64,000 nucleotides of DNA from a virus: positions 62,001 through 126,000 of IMG/VR virus record IMGVR_UViG_3300043411_002794. The stretch is one strand, 5' to 3'. Below the pieces are notes generated by a model, which saw nothing but the letters and a program-made list of their open reading frames with translations, did not search any database and was not told the origin of the DNA. A program made the position numbers and the translations under genes. Shown here piece after piece: positions 41,533-51,931 of the stretch. How positions within the stretch are numbered: position 1 is the first letter of the stretch; each line of letters begins with the position of its first letter.

Positions 41533-43116
41533 CTACGCCGTAAACGACCCATTGACGTAGCCCGCCTGCACCGACGTCATTGCGGACGTGACGGTCGACT
41601 CGACTTGGGAGAAATAGACGTAGACGGTTTCACCGCCGCCGTCCGAGCCGTTCCCGCCTGAACCGCTGCCCCCGCCGCCGCCCGCCGATGCAACGGTTGC
41701 TCCGCAATAGGAAGCGTAGAGAATTTTAATCCAGCCGCCCGATTCGCCGTTGCCGCCCGTGCCGCCGACGCCCGCACCACCGCCGCTGCCGCCGCTGCCA
41801 CCATAGGAATTTACGGCGCTACTCAAAACGTCCGTGCGTCGCATAGAAATAGTTCCGCCCGCACCGCCGCTGCCGCCGTTGCCGTCAGCCAACATAATCC
41901 CCGCGTCGCCGCTGCCGCCGCTGCCGCCGCTGCCGCCGTCGGTCGAAATGCCAATCGTCACAATGCAATTGACAAGATCAACCGAACCGGCAGGGCCGCC
42001 CTGGCCGCCGGAACCGGCTCCAATTTCTAAGTCCGTGTCGCAGCTGCCGCCCGTGCCGCCCGCACCGCCCGCACAGTCAATGCCGTATAACGTCGAATCC
42101 TGCGCAATAACGCTGCCGCCCTGCCCGCCGTCGCCGCCGGTCTGACTGGTATCGCCGTCGCCGCCCTGGCCGCCGGTCGTGTATACGTTGGACTCGCTCA
42201 CAACGTCGAACAACGTAATGGTGTTGCCAAAGCCGCCCGCCGAGTTGGCCGCACCGGATGCGCCGGAAGCCGTGATACCCGACAATACCGTGAGACTGCT
42301 CAGCGTAATCGCGCCGCCGTTTTCGCCCGTCGTGTTGCCCGCTGAAGATACCGAAGCAAGTTGCAGCGACTTGCGCCCCGTCGTGCATTGAATGACGATC
42401 GCGCCGCCGTCGGAATCCATCGCCCCCATTTGGTTAATGCCGCCCGAGTAGGGATGCGAATCAATCGCCAAATTGATCGCCGCGCCGCCGCTACTAATGC
42501 CGCCGTACGCAGTCGCCTTCGGCATGAGCCACAATATTTTCGCGCCGTCGTCGTATGCCGCTTGCGGCGTCGCGTAGGGGAGCGGCGCGGCCGATGATGT
42601 GCCCACGGCCCCAGTCGTGTCGTTGCCGGTAGGCGCGATGATCGCGACGCCTTCTAGCAACGTACCGCCGCCTCCGGCGCCGGTGGGTCCTGTCGTCCCG
42701 ATCGGACCCGTGGGCCCCGTGGGTCCGGTCACGCCGGCGGATCCGGCAGACCCGCCCGGGCCGGTGGGTCCGGTCACACCAATAGGGCCGGTCGGTCCGG
42801 TAGTGCCAACACCGGTCGGGCCGGTGACTCCGATCGGGCCTGTCGGGCCGGTGGTACCAACGCCGGTCGGGCCGGTGGTACCGACACCAGTCGGCCCTGT
42901 GACGCCATCGGTCCCGGCGGGGCCTGTTGGTCCGGTGGTACCGACACCCGTCGGTCCTGTTGCGCCGGTCGGCCCTGTGACACCGGCAGGGCCCGTCGCG
43001 CCGACCTCACCGCCGCTGGGGCCGCGTTCGCCCCGCACGCCGGGCCCGCCGCGACTACCTGCAGGACCGCGTGGACCGGTGGGACCAGTAGGGCCTGTAT
43101 ATCCATGTATGGTCAT
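41533..43116 (-). CDS. Collagen-like protein 2 with glycine-rich domain (527 aa)
   Basis: Short N-terminal Gly-X-Y region (about residues 4-145) with Gly-Pro-Thr and Gly-Val-Thr triplets. It is followed by a long segment with a repeating GGxGGxGG pattern (strongest from about 305 to 500), as in polyglycine-II adhesins such as phage S16 gp38. A ribosome site GGGAGG precedes ATG 43116. Probably a receptor-binding or decorated fibre. The glycine pattern may form stacked PG-II helices. Confidence 0.82.
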   Translation of the reverse strand: MTIHGYTGPTGPTGPRGPAGSRGGPGVRGERGPSGGEVGATGPAGVTGPTGATGPTGVGTTGPTGPAGTDGVTGPTGVGTTGPTGVGTTGPTGPIGVTGPTGVGTTGPTGPIGVTGPTGPGGSAGSAGVTGPTGPTGPIGTTGPTGAGGGGTLLEGVAIIAPTGNDTTGAVGTSSAAPLPYATPQAAYDDGAKILWLMPKATAYGGISSGGAAINLAIDSHPYSGGINQMGAMDSDGGAIVIQCTTGRKSLQLASVSSAGNTTGENGGAITLSSLTVLSGITASGASGAANSAGGFGNTITLFDVVSESNVYTTGGQGGDGDTSQTGGDGGQGGSVIAQDSTLYGIDCAGGAGGTGGSCDTDLEIGAGSGGQGGPAGSVDLVNCIVTIGISTDGGSGGSGGSGDAGIMLADGNGGSGGAGGTISMRRTDVLSSAVNSYGGSGGSGGGAGVGGTGGNGESGGWIKILYASYCGATVASAGGGGGSGSGGNGSDGGGETVYVYFSQVESTVTSAMTSVQAGYVNGSFTA

Positions 43117-43154
43117 AACGCCTCCCTGCGTTACCGGTACTAAACTACATAGCG

Positions 43155-45050
43155 TTAGACGTAGGTGTCGTAAGTCGTGCCTGCCACGACGACGTAGAAG
43201 CCTTCCTTCGTAGCCGGTGTCGTGGGCATAGCGTAAATCGTCGTGTGGTATGCCGAGACCGCGCCGCCCGCACCGCCGCCGGTCTGGGTCACGTCAATCG
43301 TGCCGATCTGCGAGTGATGGACGCCGATCGTGCCGCCATTGGCGCTTTGCCCCGTGTCGCTTTCGCCGGCGCGGACACGTAATGATCCGTACACATAGGA
43401 CGCGTAAATGGCCCCGCCGTTACCCGGCGCACCGTCGCGAACGCCGCCGGCGGCGCCGGCCAAACCGGCGTGGCCGCCGTAGGCGTACAGATTGAGCGTA
43501 GCTGTGGCATGCGTGTTGAGCGTGCAATTGTTGGCGTAGATGGTGCCGCCCACGCCACCGGTACCACCAGTGCCGTCTACCAGATACTCGTCTTCGGTCC
43601 CGCCCTGCCCGCCTTCGCCGCCGTTGGCGTAAACTTCCAACTGCGTGCTTACGCCCGCCAGACTACGGAGCCCGTCGAGATAGATGGTGCCGCCCGCAGC
43701 ACCGTTACTGCCCCCGCCGGCTTGCGTCGCACAGCCTCCGCCCGCGCCGCCGTTCGCCGTAATAGCGTGGGACTCGCCGGCGACGGCGACCACGCAATCG
43801 GTAATGCGAATGGTGCCGGCGGAACCGCCGGGAATAGGTGTCGGCAACGATGACGGCGCGCCGCCGTTGGCATGGATGTAGGCCGGGCCGGCATAGCCGA
43901 TTTGGCAGCGCGTCAGCGTGATGCTGCCGGCGTTGTAGCCGTTATCGACCGTGGACCCGGACGACCCGTCCGTATTGATCGTATCCACGCAGCAGTTTAC
44001 GACCGTGACGTCGCCGCTCGTGCCCGCCAGGGACGTGATGATGCTGGCAATGCGGACCTGCGACATTTCGCCGGCGTTGATAATCGTCACAGCCGAACCC
44101 GAGGTGACTTCACAGGTCAACGTGACCTCGGTGCCCCCGCCGTGCGTCAACGGTACGATCGTGTACGTGCCGTGCGTGTTGAGCGAGTAACTACCGGCGG
44201 CGATGAAGAGCATCGCGGTGGTGCCGCCCATGGCCGTGAGCGCTGCCGTGATCGTGGCGAACGGACGACCCGGATTACCGGGCACGCCGTAGGAATCATT
44301 ACCGTAGCCCGTAATCCAGGCCGTGGCGGGTACGCCGGGACAGCCGGGGTTGTAATCGAAACCGACTACCAGCGAATCACTGCCGGCGAACGCCGAGCCG
44401 AACGTACCGGCTACGGTGCCGGTGCACGTAAGCAGCGCGCCCATCGTGACGCCCGTCACGCGAAACAGCATGAGTTTCAGGCCGTCCGTGCTTGCGATCC
44501 GCAGCAACACACCGGGAACCACCAGCGACAAGACATTGCCGATCGCCATCGAGTTGCTATTTGTGGCGTGCACGTAGACGGTGGTGGCGCTACTCGGCGT
44601 CGCATGGTTGAGACGAAGCTGTCCGGCGGAAATGCCGGTGGCGTTGGTGGTTGTGTTGAACGTGTACGGGAAGCCGTCGCCGCCTCCTCCTCCGCCGCCG
44701 GAGCCGGAAGGACCGGTAGGACCCGTGGCACCAGTAGTACCGACACCAGTCGGTCCTGTCGGACCAACGACACTGCTGCCGGCGGGGCCGGTCGGACCGG
44801 TCGGGCCTGTGACGCCGACACCAGTTGGACCAGTGACACCATCAGGACCAGTCGGCCCGGTCGGGCCGGTAGTACCGACACCAGCCGGCCCCGTTGCACC
44901 AGTTGGGCCTGTCGGTCCGGTCGGACCGGCGGCCGAGTCGCTGCGCGGGCCCCTTGCGCCTGTGTAGCCGTGCCCGGCAGGCCCGCGCTCACCACGCGCG
45001 CCGGTCGGCCCGGTCGCTCCAGTTGCACCGCTATAGCCCTGCGTGCTCAT
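43155..45050 (-). CDS. Collagen-like protein 3 with beta-helix domain (631 aa)
   Basis: N-terminal Gly-X-Y region (about residues 4-135, with Gly-Pro-Thr and Gly-Val-Thr). The remaining ~490 residues have the look of a right-handed parallel beta-helix: short strands separated by Gly/Asn turns, and conserved Ser, Asn and Thr ladders. This is a common tail-spike or adhesin fold. It overlaps the next gene by one base. Confidence 0.82.
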   Translation of the reverse strand: MSTQGYSGATGATGPTGARGERGPAGHGYTGARGPRSDSAAGPTGPTGPTGATGPAGVGTTGPTGPTGPDGVTGPTGVGVTGPTGPTGPAGSSVVGPTGPTGVGTTGATGPTGPSGSGGGGGGGDGFPYTFNTTTNATGISAGQLRLNHATPSSATTVYVHATNSNSMAIGNVLSLVVPGVLLRIASTDGLKLMLFRVTGVTMGALLTCTGTVAGTFGSAFAGSDSLVVGFDYNPGCPGVPATAWITGYGNDSYGVPGNPGRPFATITAALTAMGGTTAMLFIAAGSYSLNTHGTYTIVPLTHGGGTEVTLTCEVTSGSAVTIINAGEMSQVRIASIITSLAGTSGDVTVVNCCVDTINTDGSSGSTVDNGYNAGSITLTRCQIGYAGPAYIHANGGAPSSLPTPIPGGSAGTIRITDCVVAVAGESHAITANGGAGGGCATQAGGGSNGAAGGTIYLDGLRSLAGVSTQLEVYANGGEGGQGGTEDEYLVDGTGGTGGVGGTIYANNCTLNTHATATLNLYAYGGHAGLAGAAGGVRDGAPGNGGAIYASYVYGSLRVRAGESDTGQSANGGTIGVHHSQIGTIDVTQTGGGAGGAVSAYHTTIYAMPTTPATKEGFYVVVAGTTYDTYV

Positions 45051-45565
45051 TACAGCGTCTCCTCGCCGATTGTTTGGACCGAATCCTGCCGGTTCAATGT
45101 GAGCTTCAACGCCGCGACGTCGTTGAGGACGGCCTCAATGAAGTCGTCAGCTTCCTTCTGGGAGCGAACCAAGATATCGACATAGTTCATGCGAAACCAT
45201 GCCGGAACACTGTTCTCAACCGGGGCGTCCGCCGGGTATTCCTCGAGATCCACCGGCGAGCAGACGTGGTCAAAGAAGCCTTTTCGCTCTTGGGTGGCCG
45301 GATTGGTCGGAGCCATCAGGTAGGCGAAGACCTTCGTGGTCATGCCTGAGGCTTCCACGGCCTGGATCCGGACCCGGATCCCGTCAATGCGGTTGTAAAT
45401 GTAGCGGCTGGCGGCCTTTACGATCGTAATGCTGCGGCCGGAGTCGTCGCTGCTGGATTCCACGGCATCTTCTCCGAAGAATTCGAGTACCAGCGAGTCG
45501 GCAAGGGAGACCGAGTCGCCGTAATCGTAAGCTGAACCAGCCGAGCTGGATGGACAGTCCGACAT
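45050..45565 (-). CDS. Hypothetical protein (171 aa)
   Basis: Not recognised. ATG 45565 has GGGAGG upstream. It has an acidic Ser-rich start and a beta-rich core. Position between collagen-like and Ig-like genes suggests a virion component. Confidence 0.65.
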   Translation of the reverse strand: MSDCPSSSAGSAYDYGDSVSLADSLVLEFFGEDAVESSSDDSGRSITIVKAASRYIYNRIDGIRVRIQAVEASGMTTKVFAYLMAPTNPATQERKGFFDHVCSPVDLEEYPADAPVENSVPAWFRMNYVDILVRSQKEADDFIEAVLNDVAALKLTLNRQDSVQTIGEETL

Positions 45566-45584
45566 ACGCCCCTCCCTGGGCGAG

Positions 45585-45881
45585 TTACGACAAGACAGAC
45601 GACTCTTCCGGCATCGCGCTCACTTCGGCCGTGATCGTAACGAAGGCCTCCGCAGAGCACGACACCAATCCCACGGCGTAGCCCCGCTCATCGGTCAGAT
45701 AGGGCTGCGAGATCTCGGCCGACAAATGATCGGCAAATAGCGTGACGCGGTGCCCGACCAACGGCTGATCATTCACGTCGCGGACCCGGATCTTGACGGC
45801 AATCGTCTTTTGGCCGTCGGCGCGTACCGCCGGCTTCGTGCCGTAGAACATCCGGGAAAGATAGGGGCTGATGGCAGCCAT
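45585..45881 (-). CDS. Ig-like (Big_1-type) domain protein (98 aa)
   Basis: KTIAVKIRVRDVNDQPLVGH followed by VTLFADH and a TDERGYAV turn resembles the bacterial Ig-like (Big_1/invasin) strand pattern. Phage virions often carry Ig domains on capsids or tails to bind carbohydrates weakly. Confidence 0.7.
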   Translation of the reverse strand: MAAISPYLSRMFYGTKPAVRADGQKTIAVKIRVRDVNDQPLVGHRVTLFADHLSAEISQPYLTDERGYAVGLVSCSAEAFVTITAEVSAMPEESSVLS

Positions 45882-45956
45882 AGAGCATCCTGCTCAACTT
45901 GGGCATCCGTGACGGTCCAAGTATAGTCGGCGACGCCCGGCGGTGTAACGCCGTCT

Positions 45957-47045
45957 TCAGCCCGGCTTCGGGGCGTTCCTGGTTCCAGCATGGGCTTCCG
46001 ACAGGCCGCGGCGCGGCACGCTGGAGGTGTGAATGAACTGCTTTTGGGAGTTCCACTTGCGCAGTCCGTAGCCGTTTTGCCAGAGCTGCTCGCCGATCAT
46101 GTAATCGCCGCCGTTGTGCTGCAGCTTGAGGTCCGGCACGTCGCAGGCCCGCATGGCTTCCACCGACATCGCCCAGAACCCGCCGGCCGCAAAGTGAATC
46201 TTGTTGCCGTTCGGCGACGGGTTGCCCTTCATGTCGCGGAACGGGCGGGACTTGTACCAGGGCCGTTCCCGGATGAATTGTCCTTGGCCGGGCTTCAGTT
46301 CCCAGATCCGGTGGTCGCCGTAGAGGTGTTTCCCTTCCTGGTGTCCGTCGATGATGACACTCGTGAGCTTGTGCAGCCAGAGTCGGTCGCGATCGGCGAT
46401 GGAGTCGTCGTCGAACCAGAGCAGCCACTTGGTAGTGATCGGGCAGCTGTTGTCCCAGAACATCTCTCGCATGACCGGATACTTCTTGTCGTTGCTCCGG
46501 TGGCGGTAGTGCTTGGTGATGACGCCGCGGTCCACCAGGCCTTCGATAAAGCGGACGCTCTCTTCGCAGAGCTCGTTGGAGCCGATCCGGAGATCCAGGC
46601 GGCCGTCGGGCACGGTGCTGACGATCGACTCTACGCACCGGCGATGCATCTGGGCAAACTTTGCCGGACCATACAGTAACGCGAAAACCGTGTACTTGCC
46701 GCCGATTGTCGGATGGTCGTACAGCTCGCCGGTAGCGATCGCGGCAGCTGCGGTTGTCTTGATCTGCCCTTCCAGTGGTCCGACGATCTGCAGCGGCTGT
46801 GCAACGGATGCTGCGGGCGGCTGTGCGGCGGACGACGCGGGCGGCGGAGGCGCTTCGGTCACGTCAAACAGACCAAACGGATTGGCGACTTGAAGAGGAC
46901 GCGCTGCAGGTTGAGAGGGAAGCGGCACGACGAGTCCTCCGGAGCCGCCTTCGATCGTCACCGTCACTTTGGCACCGTCCCCGCGGACGTAAGAAAAGCC
47001 GTTGGTGGAGATGGGCGGGTAATGGTCGGGAGCGGGGATAGGCAT
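45957..47045 (-). CDS. Glycosyltransferase, GT-A type (362 aa)
   Basis: ATG 47045 (MPIPAPDHYPP). An N-terminal extension of ~110 residues rich in Pro and Ala precedes the catalytic domain, which has WFDDDSIADRDR as the metal-binding Asp motif. The C-terminal part is Trp-rich. No close family is assigned. Confidence 0.75.
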   Translation of the reverse strand: MPIPAPDHYPPISTNGFSYVRGDGAKVTVTIEGGSGGLVVPLPSQPAARPLQVANPFGLFDVTEAPPPPASSAAQPPAASVAQPLQIVGPLEGQIKTTAAAAIATGELYDHPTIGGKYTVFALLYGPAKFAQMHRRCVESIVSTVPDGRLDLRIGSNELCEESVRFIEGLVDRGVITKHYRHRSNDKKYPVMREMFWDNSCPITTKWLLWFDDDSIADRDRLWLHKLTSVIIDGHQEGKHLYGDHRIWELKPGQGQFIRERPWYKSRPFRDMKGNPSPNGNKIHFAAGGFWAMSVEAMRACDVPDLKLQHNGGDYMIGEQLWQNGYGLRKWNSQKQFIHTSSVPRRGLSEAHAGTRNAPKPG

Positions 47046-47053
47046 CCGTGCCT

Positions 47054-48025
47054 CTAAAGCGAAAGTCCTGGATACGGCGGAAGCGTTCCGTCGAAATAAT
47101 AACTCAGGACTCCGTTTATGACCATCTCCGGCGTAATGATATCCATGCACCGCGGGACGGCCTGACCAGGCTTAATCACGGGCATGTGACAGAGTAACTT
47201 GTCGCCATGCAAGGGGATCGTCTTGTTCTTCCAACACCCGAATGATTTGCAACAGCTGAGCAGCCCGATGGTGTGCAAGAAACGATGCGGGACTTTCAGT
47301 TTCTCCGGACAACCGAGGCCCTTGTTCTCTAAGTAGTATCCTTCCCACCAAGGCGCCTCGCGGCCGCCGGCAACAACAACACACGGGCGTTCCAGTGCGG
47401 CGGCCATATGCATCGCAGCAGTCACGCCGCAGACTACTCCCTCGGCATTAGCGATGATGCGGATCATATCTCGCAGGTTCGTCTTGCCGACAAGATCAAG
47501 CGTGCCGGTCAGCGGGGCGTGATCGTGTCCATGATCTCGTGCTCCCAGCTGCACGACCTGGATCCCGTAACGAGCCAGCAGATCGACGGTCGTCTGCCAG
47601 TAGCGGTAGTCCCAGATCTTCACCGTGGCGTCACTCTTCCCGCCTGCCACGACGACCCAATACCGGCCCGCGATCAATGGTGCTGCTTGCTCGTCGGGCG
47701 ATAGGTGCAGATCCGGTTTCGGCTCGGTGACCGGCACGTGGATACGTGTCTGCCGCTCGAAGTTGTAATGGAACTCGCCGAGGAAGTGGACGGTCTCGCG
47801 GTTCTGTCGCTTGATGCCGGACTGATAGCACAGTTTGATCTGCCGTACTTCTTCGGTCTCCGGGATCTTGGTGATATGCGGGTTGTGTCGCCAGATGTCC
47901 TTGCAGCTGGTCTTAACGTCCACCTGCAGGTCCGGGAACGCCCGTTTGAGATCTCGCACGAAGCCGGTCATCACGACAATGTCGCCCGGGCTGCGGCCGT
48001 GCAGCAATCGATATTTTTTAGCCAC
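47054..48025 (-). CDS. Glycosyltransferase, GT9-like (heptosyltransferase type)
   Basis: 323 residues. RSPGDIVVMTGFVRDLKRAFP at the N-terminus and VCGVTAAMHMAAALERPCVVVAGG near 215-240 match the GT9 pattern of ADP-heptose-type transferases. It is the fifth sugar transferase in the fibre region. Confidence 0.85.
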   Translation of the reverse strand: MAKKYRLLHGRSPGDIVVMTGFVRDLKRAFPDLQVDVKTSCKDIWRHNPHITKIPETEEVRQIKLCYQSGIKRQNRETVHFLGEFHYNFERQTRIHVPVTEPKPDLHLSPDEQAAPLIAGRYWVVVAGGKSDATVKIWDYRYWQTTVDLLARYGIQVVQLGARDHGHDHAPLTGTLDLVGKTNLRDMIRIIANAEGVVCGVTAAMHMAAALERPCVVVAGGREAPWWEGYYLENKGLGCPEKLKVPHRFLHTIGLLSCCKSFGCWKNKTIPLHGDKLLCHMPVIKPGQAVPRCMDIITPEMVINGVLSYYFDGTLPPYPGLSL

Positions 48026-48034
48026 GTGCTGTCT

Positions 48035-48400
48035 CTACGCCGGGTCACAGATCCGTTGTGGAGACCGTTTCGCGTCCATCGGTTTACGGCACCGCGGACA
48101 GACGTACTTGCCGTTGGGCTGCCGTTGTCCGATGCAGACAAGTCGCGGCCTGGGGGCAGGCGTGGCTGCGGTACGGGGCGTGCTCGGCGATTTACTTCGA
48201 TGGCAGCACATGCGTGTAGATCCCTCCTGGACCGGAACTGTGACTTCTTGTCGTTGTTGCGGTGGTCCGGCGGCCGGACACCATCGTCGCGGCGGCGTAT
48301 CTTTAGCTATTTTGGCCTTACATTGGGTACAGACGTGAATGAGTTCGCCGACATTCTCGCTGCGTGTTCCGTCAGTTGTCCAGACGCAGTATTTTTCCAT
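48035..48400 (-). CDS. Zinc-binding hypothetical protein (121 aa)
   Basis: ATG 48400, two bases before the previous stop. CTQCKAKI near residue 24 and CPRCRKP near 104 are two CxxC pairs that could form one zinc ribbon. Role unknown; it lies between glycosyltransferases and virion genes. Confidence 0.65.
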   Translation of the reverse strand: MEKYCVWTTDGTRSENVGELIHVCTQCKAKIAKDTPPRRWCPAAGPPQQRQEVTVPVQEGSTRMCCHRSKSPSTPRTAATPAPRPRLVCIGQRQPNGKYVCPRCRKPMDAKRSPQRICDPA

Positions 48401-48401
48401 G

Positions 48402-49106
48402 TTAGAGGCTTGTGACAATCATGTCCGTCGGACCCGTGCACATTTCTACAAACCCCGCCCCCGGCGCAGGCGTCGTGGGCTGCAAAGGGATCGTAAAATT
48501 CCAAGCGGCGTCACAATCAAACTTTGTCGACGTCGGCGAAATGATAAGCAAGCCCGCCTTAGGACGAATTATCGGGAGACAGAGACCCAGCGGGATGGAA
48601 ACGTACACAACATTAAATGACGTCACCCACGTAACAAGCCCGACAACACCGAGCTTCGTGCCGTCGACAATGACAAAGGTCATTGTAAAGTACATATTCG
48701 CATTTTGCCCGTCGACAGGATTGGCGGGACACCAGTCGTCGACGTATTCGTTACCACCCCAGCAACAAGCTCGCGGCGTACATTTGCGGCCGGTCGGTAT
48801 TGACTGCGACAACCATTCGATCGACGTAACACCGAAAAATTCAGCCCATGACGCTGCAGTGGCCGGGCCCGACGGCCCGCCGGCCCCGATACTGCCGCAA
48901 GTCGGAATGTCGCCGCCGTATGTAAGCGGCCACGGACCTTCAAATTGATTACAGGCGGTACAGGCCGGATCGATCGGCGGCGTTGTGCCGTCAGTGAGGC
49001 CGGGAAACTCCGCTTGCAACGACTTCCCGCTAAGATTGAATCTGCGCGTAGTGCATACGTCGCAGTATTCGTTGCACTTACAGCAGCATTTACCTTGTCG
49101 CGGCAT
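48402..49106 (-). CDS. Cys-rich virion protein (234 aa)
   Basis: ATG 49106 is chosen: TGAGGA overlaps the previous stop. It starts MPRQGKCCCKC, with several further cysteines, then a beta-rich body. The gene order with the following proteins suggests a tail or capsid surface protein. Confidence 0.65.
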   Translation of the reverse strand: MPRQGKCCCKCNEYCDVCTTRRFNLSGKSLQAEFPGLTDGTTPPIDPACTACNQFEGPWPLTYGGDIPTCGSIGAGGPSGPATAASWAEFFGVTSIEWLSQSIPTGRKCTPRACCWGGNEYVDDWCPANPVDGQNANMYFTMTFVIVDGTKLGVVGLVTWVTSFNVVYVSIPLGLCLPIIRPKAGLLIISPTSTKFDCDAAWNFTIPLQPTTPAPGAGFVEMCTGPTDMIVTSL

Positions 49107-49113
49107 GCTATCC

Positions 49114-50193
49114 TCAGCACTCATAGTCTTCAGGTGCGCAGTTCATCGCGATGATCACGTAACTGCAGTCGGTTGGATCGCTACCGCCGCCGCGCTGCAA
49201 AGCAACGCCCTTGCCGACGAAGCCCTGGTTCTCGTACCCGAGCGTGTTCTTAACGTAGAACGAACCGCCGCCCGGATTAGGGTTCGTTCCCCAGTGGTAT
49301 TTCTGAATGCTGACACGGACTTCGTCATCAGCTTCGCAAAAGTCTTCCGTCGCCGTGAACTCGATCCAAAGCGCTTTCTTTTGACATTGCACCAGCCGCC
49401 ACTGGCCGCTGCCGTCGGTCTTGTTACAGACAGCCCACCCCTTGGATCCAGATGCTGCACAACAGAACGCGTTGACCGGATCGTAGACCGTTAAGCTCCC
49501 TGAGGACGCGTCGCCGTAATAGAAGCTGGCGGCGGCAGAACCACTCGACATATCGGCCGTAAGGATCACCGGAGCCACGGTCACATCTTCGTGTGCCATG
49601 ACCTTCCAACCTTCCGTCGGCTCATACACGAGCCAGACGCGATTCCCTACGAACAACGGCCGCGAATCGCAACAACCGCGCAACCAACGTGCGGCGGTAA
49701 CGGCGCCGAGAAAGGTCGAGCCGTCGAACAAATCCACGAGCCACGAATCGTCGCAGCCTGTGGTATTGGAATTAAGCACGCCGCGGTATGGCCGCCCCGC
49801 GAACCCGAAATCGAAGTGAAAGCTGCAGCCGTCTCCCTGCGTGACGCTGACGGAACCGCCGCCGGCAGAGGCCGTGATCGTGGGACACGTTTCAGGGACG
49901 CTGAAATCAAAGGCCATTGCCAGTGTGCAGACGCGGCCATCATCCGTATCGAGCTGGATGACTTCGGTGGTAATGTCGACCGAGCCCTCGCCCTCGACCA
50001 ACTTGACGGTGCCGCTTGCCGTGATCTCGGGGCAGGGCGGATCAATTGCCGGGGTGAACGCCACATCGATGTTCGGTGCGTCGAATACGGCCTGCGGCGC
50101 CGGAGGCACCTCGCAGCTTTCGACGAAGCGGAACGACAGTGTCGGAATTACCGGCAGCCCGCATCGCGTGATGTCAAACAGATTAGACATCAT
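49114..50193 (-). CDS. Virion protein, beta-rich (359 aa)
   Basis: Starts MMSNLFDITR with AGGAG just upstream; the second ATG (50190) has better spacing. Largely beta strands with paired cysteines. Overlaps the previous gene by 11 bases. Confidence 0.7.
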   Translation of the reverse strand: MMSNLFDITRCGLPVIPTLSFRFVESCEVPPAPQAVFDAPNIDVAFTPAIDPPCPEITASGTVKLVEGEGSVDITTEVIQLDTDDGRVCTLAMAFDFSVPETCPTITASAGGGSVSVTQGDGCSFHFDFGFAGRPYRGVLNSNTTGCDDSWLVDLFDGSTFLGAVTAARWLRGCCDSRPLFVGNRVWLVYEPTEGWKVMAHEDVTVAPVILTADMSSGSAAASFYYGDASSGSLTVYDPVNAFCCAASGSKGWAVCNKTDGSGQWRLVQCQKKALWIEFTATEDFCEADDEVRVSIQKYHWGTNPNPGGGSFYVKNTLGYENQGFVGKGVALQRGGGSDPTDCSYVIIAMNCAPEDYEC

Positions 50194-51160
50194 TCGCTCC
50201 TATGCAGGACGTTATTTGTTCGCTGTCCAGTATTACGAGTAACCCGCTTGCATCATTTGGGTCTGCGGCAATTGTGACGCCCGGACCACCCTCAATACGG
50301 ATGTTGTTGCCGCCGATACCATTGATGCGACTGATCACTTCTCCGCATGTCGGGCCGCCGCTTAGTAGCGACGACAGAATGTGCTGCTCCGGTGGTTCTT
50401 CGTCGTCATATAGCGGGACTTCTTCGCACGGCTCACCGGCACCGGCGCTCTTGGCGGCCCCGATCGTAATTGTATTTGTGTCATCGTCCTGCCGAATGGC
50501 GCAGTTAAACCCTTCACGCAAAATAAGCGGTCCGGTCAGGCACTGCGCAGCGACGTGCAACGGCCGCGGAATATCGATGTTAGTCGTGTCGCACGGCGAG
50601 TAGGCGTGGGTGCGGCCGTAATTGGCGAGGCCCACTGTGGCGACAAATTCGGTGTTCTCGATCAGCGCAGGTTCAACAATCCAATCGGTTTCGGTAAAGA
50701 TAACGGAGTCGCCGTCAGCTAGGTCGAGTACGCTCATGTCGCCGGTTACAAGATAACCGTCCCAAACATACTCTGCGTCGCATCCGGCCGAGTCCAGCGA
50801 CAATAACTCATCATTGGTGATGGCGTCGGTGAATTCATGTTTCCACGGCTTGTCGTCGATCTGCCGCGAGAAGACGAGCGAATATTGCGAAGCCGGCCAG
50901 ACGTTGGTGCGAAACTCAAACGAAACCAGACTGCCGTCGCGGCTGATACTATGCAGCCAGACGGCCGCGCTGCTGCGAACACCCGCATCCGCGACGTCGT
51001 TTAGGTCGGCGGTCGGGCCGAATCGCGCACCAAAGTCCACGATGAGACGATAGTCCAGCGACGGCGACGCAGCCAGCGACGACGCATCGGGCCGGTATTG
51101 CGGATAAATGAACGGGTACGACCGTCCTTCGTTTTGATTGTAAAAACCGGTCGATGGCAT
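50183..51160 (-). CDS. Virion protein, R-x-[FY]-P family member 1 (325 aa)
   Basis: The N-terminal NQNEGRSYPF starts a domain shared in pattern with the next four genes. The rest is beta-rich with a Gly/Asp-rich C-terminus (IRIEGGPGVTIAADPNDASG). Probably a tail or fibre-attachment protein. Confidence 0.72.
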   Translation of the reverse strand: MPSTGFYNQNEGRSYPFIYPQYRPDASSLAASPSLDYRLIVDFGARFGPTADLNDVADAGVRSSAAVWLHSISRDGSLVSFEFRTNVWPASQYSLVFSRQIDDKPWKHEFTDAITNDELLSLDSAGCDAEYVWDGYLVTGDMSVLDLADGDSVIFTETDWIVEPALIENTEFVATVGLANYGRTHAYSPCDTTNIDIPRPLHVAAQCLTGPLILREGFNCAIRQDDDTNTITIGAAKSAGAGEPCEEVPLYDDEEPPEQHILSSLLSGGPTCGEVISRINGIGGNNIRIEGGPGVTIAADPNDASGLLVILDSEQITSCIGANDV

Positions 51161-51163
51161 GTC

Positions 51164-51931
51164 TCATCCTTGCACATTGCGGCCGATCAGTCCGATCTTA
51201 ATGGCGCCGTCCTGCGGGTATACTCGCAGAATCGTCTTGTCCGCCAAGCTATCGTCGACCGTGATATTGAAATTGCCGTAGTCATCGGGACCGCAGTCGT
51301 TGATCGTCAGTAAGAATTGCGTCGGCTGGAACTTATCCAACGGCGAACAAAGACGACGCAGAAACAGCGGATCACCGACAACATCGATACGGATCGTGTC
51401 GTCCTCCGGCCGCACGGCAATGCCGTAGTCGCCGACAATCCAGACGTCTCCCTGCAGCAACTCGTCTTTTTCGGTGAGGATGCCCCGCAGCCCGATCTCG
51501 GGTGTCGGGATTACGCAAGTTGCAACAAACTCGGTGGCCGCTAACTCGAATGTATGCGTACCGGACGGCCAGGAAGCAAAGATGCGTAGAAGTGTCGGCT
51601 CCGATACCAAGACACCGCCATCGCGATCGTATTGATCTCGCAGCGGCAAGACAAACAGCTCGTCGTCATAAGGATCGAATGTCACGGACAGAAGTTGCGG
51701 ACTGGCGGCCGAACCTACGTAGAGCGTAACTTCCCGCGGCGCAACGATTATTGCGGAAAGGTAGAGCCGTGCGTCGCCGCCGACCGGATAGAGCGAGGCA
51801 TCAACAAAGATCTCAGGGCCGATCTCCAGCTCTTCTTCAATAGTGCGTCGCGATGCGCCGTCGGCGAACGGGTACCGCGACACTTCGTTTTGATCGCGGA
51901 AATCCGGTGGATCATAAAATGTTTCTTCCAC
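51164..51931 (-). CDS. Virion protein, R-x-[FY]-P family member 2 (255 aa)
   Basis: DQNEVSRYPFADG near residue 15 repeats the family motif. C-terminal DDTIRIDVVGDPLFLRR and LADKTILRVYP are beta-rich. Three bases separate it from the next gene. Confidence 0.72.
   Translation of the reverse strand: MEETFYDPPDFRDQNEVSRYPFADGASRRTIEEELEIGPEIFVDASLYPVGGDARLYLSAIIVAPREVTLYVGSAASPQLLSVTFDPYDDELFVLPLRDQYDRDGGVLVSEPTLLRIFASWPSGTHTFELAATEFVATCVIPTPEIGLRGILTEKDELLQGDVWIVGDYGIAVRPEDDTIRIDVVGDPLFLRRLCSPLDKFQPTQFLLTINDCGPDDYGNFNITVDDSLADKTILRVYPQDGAIKIGLIGRNVQG

Noticed and set aside
45769-46638. 289-codon leftward frame
   Set aside because: Arg/Pro-rich shadow of the GT-A glycosyltransferase and the Ig-like gene in another frame.
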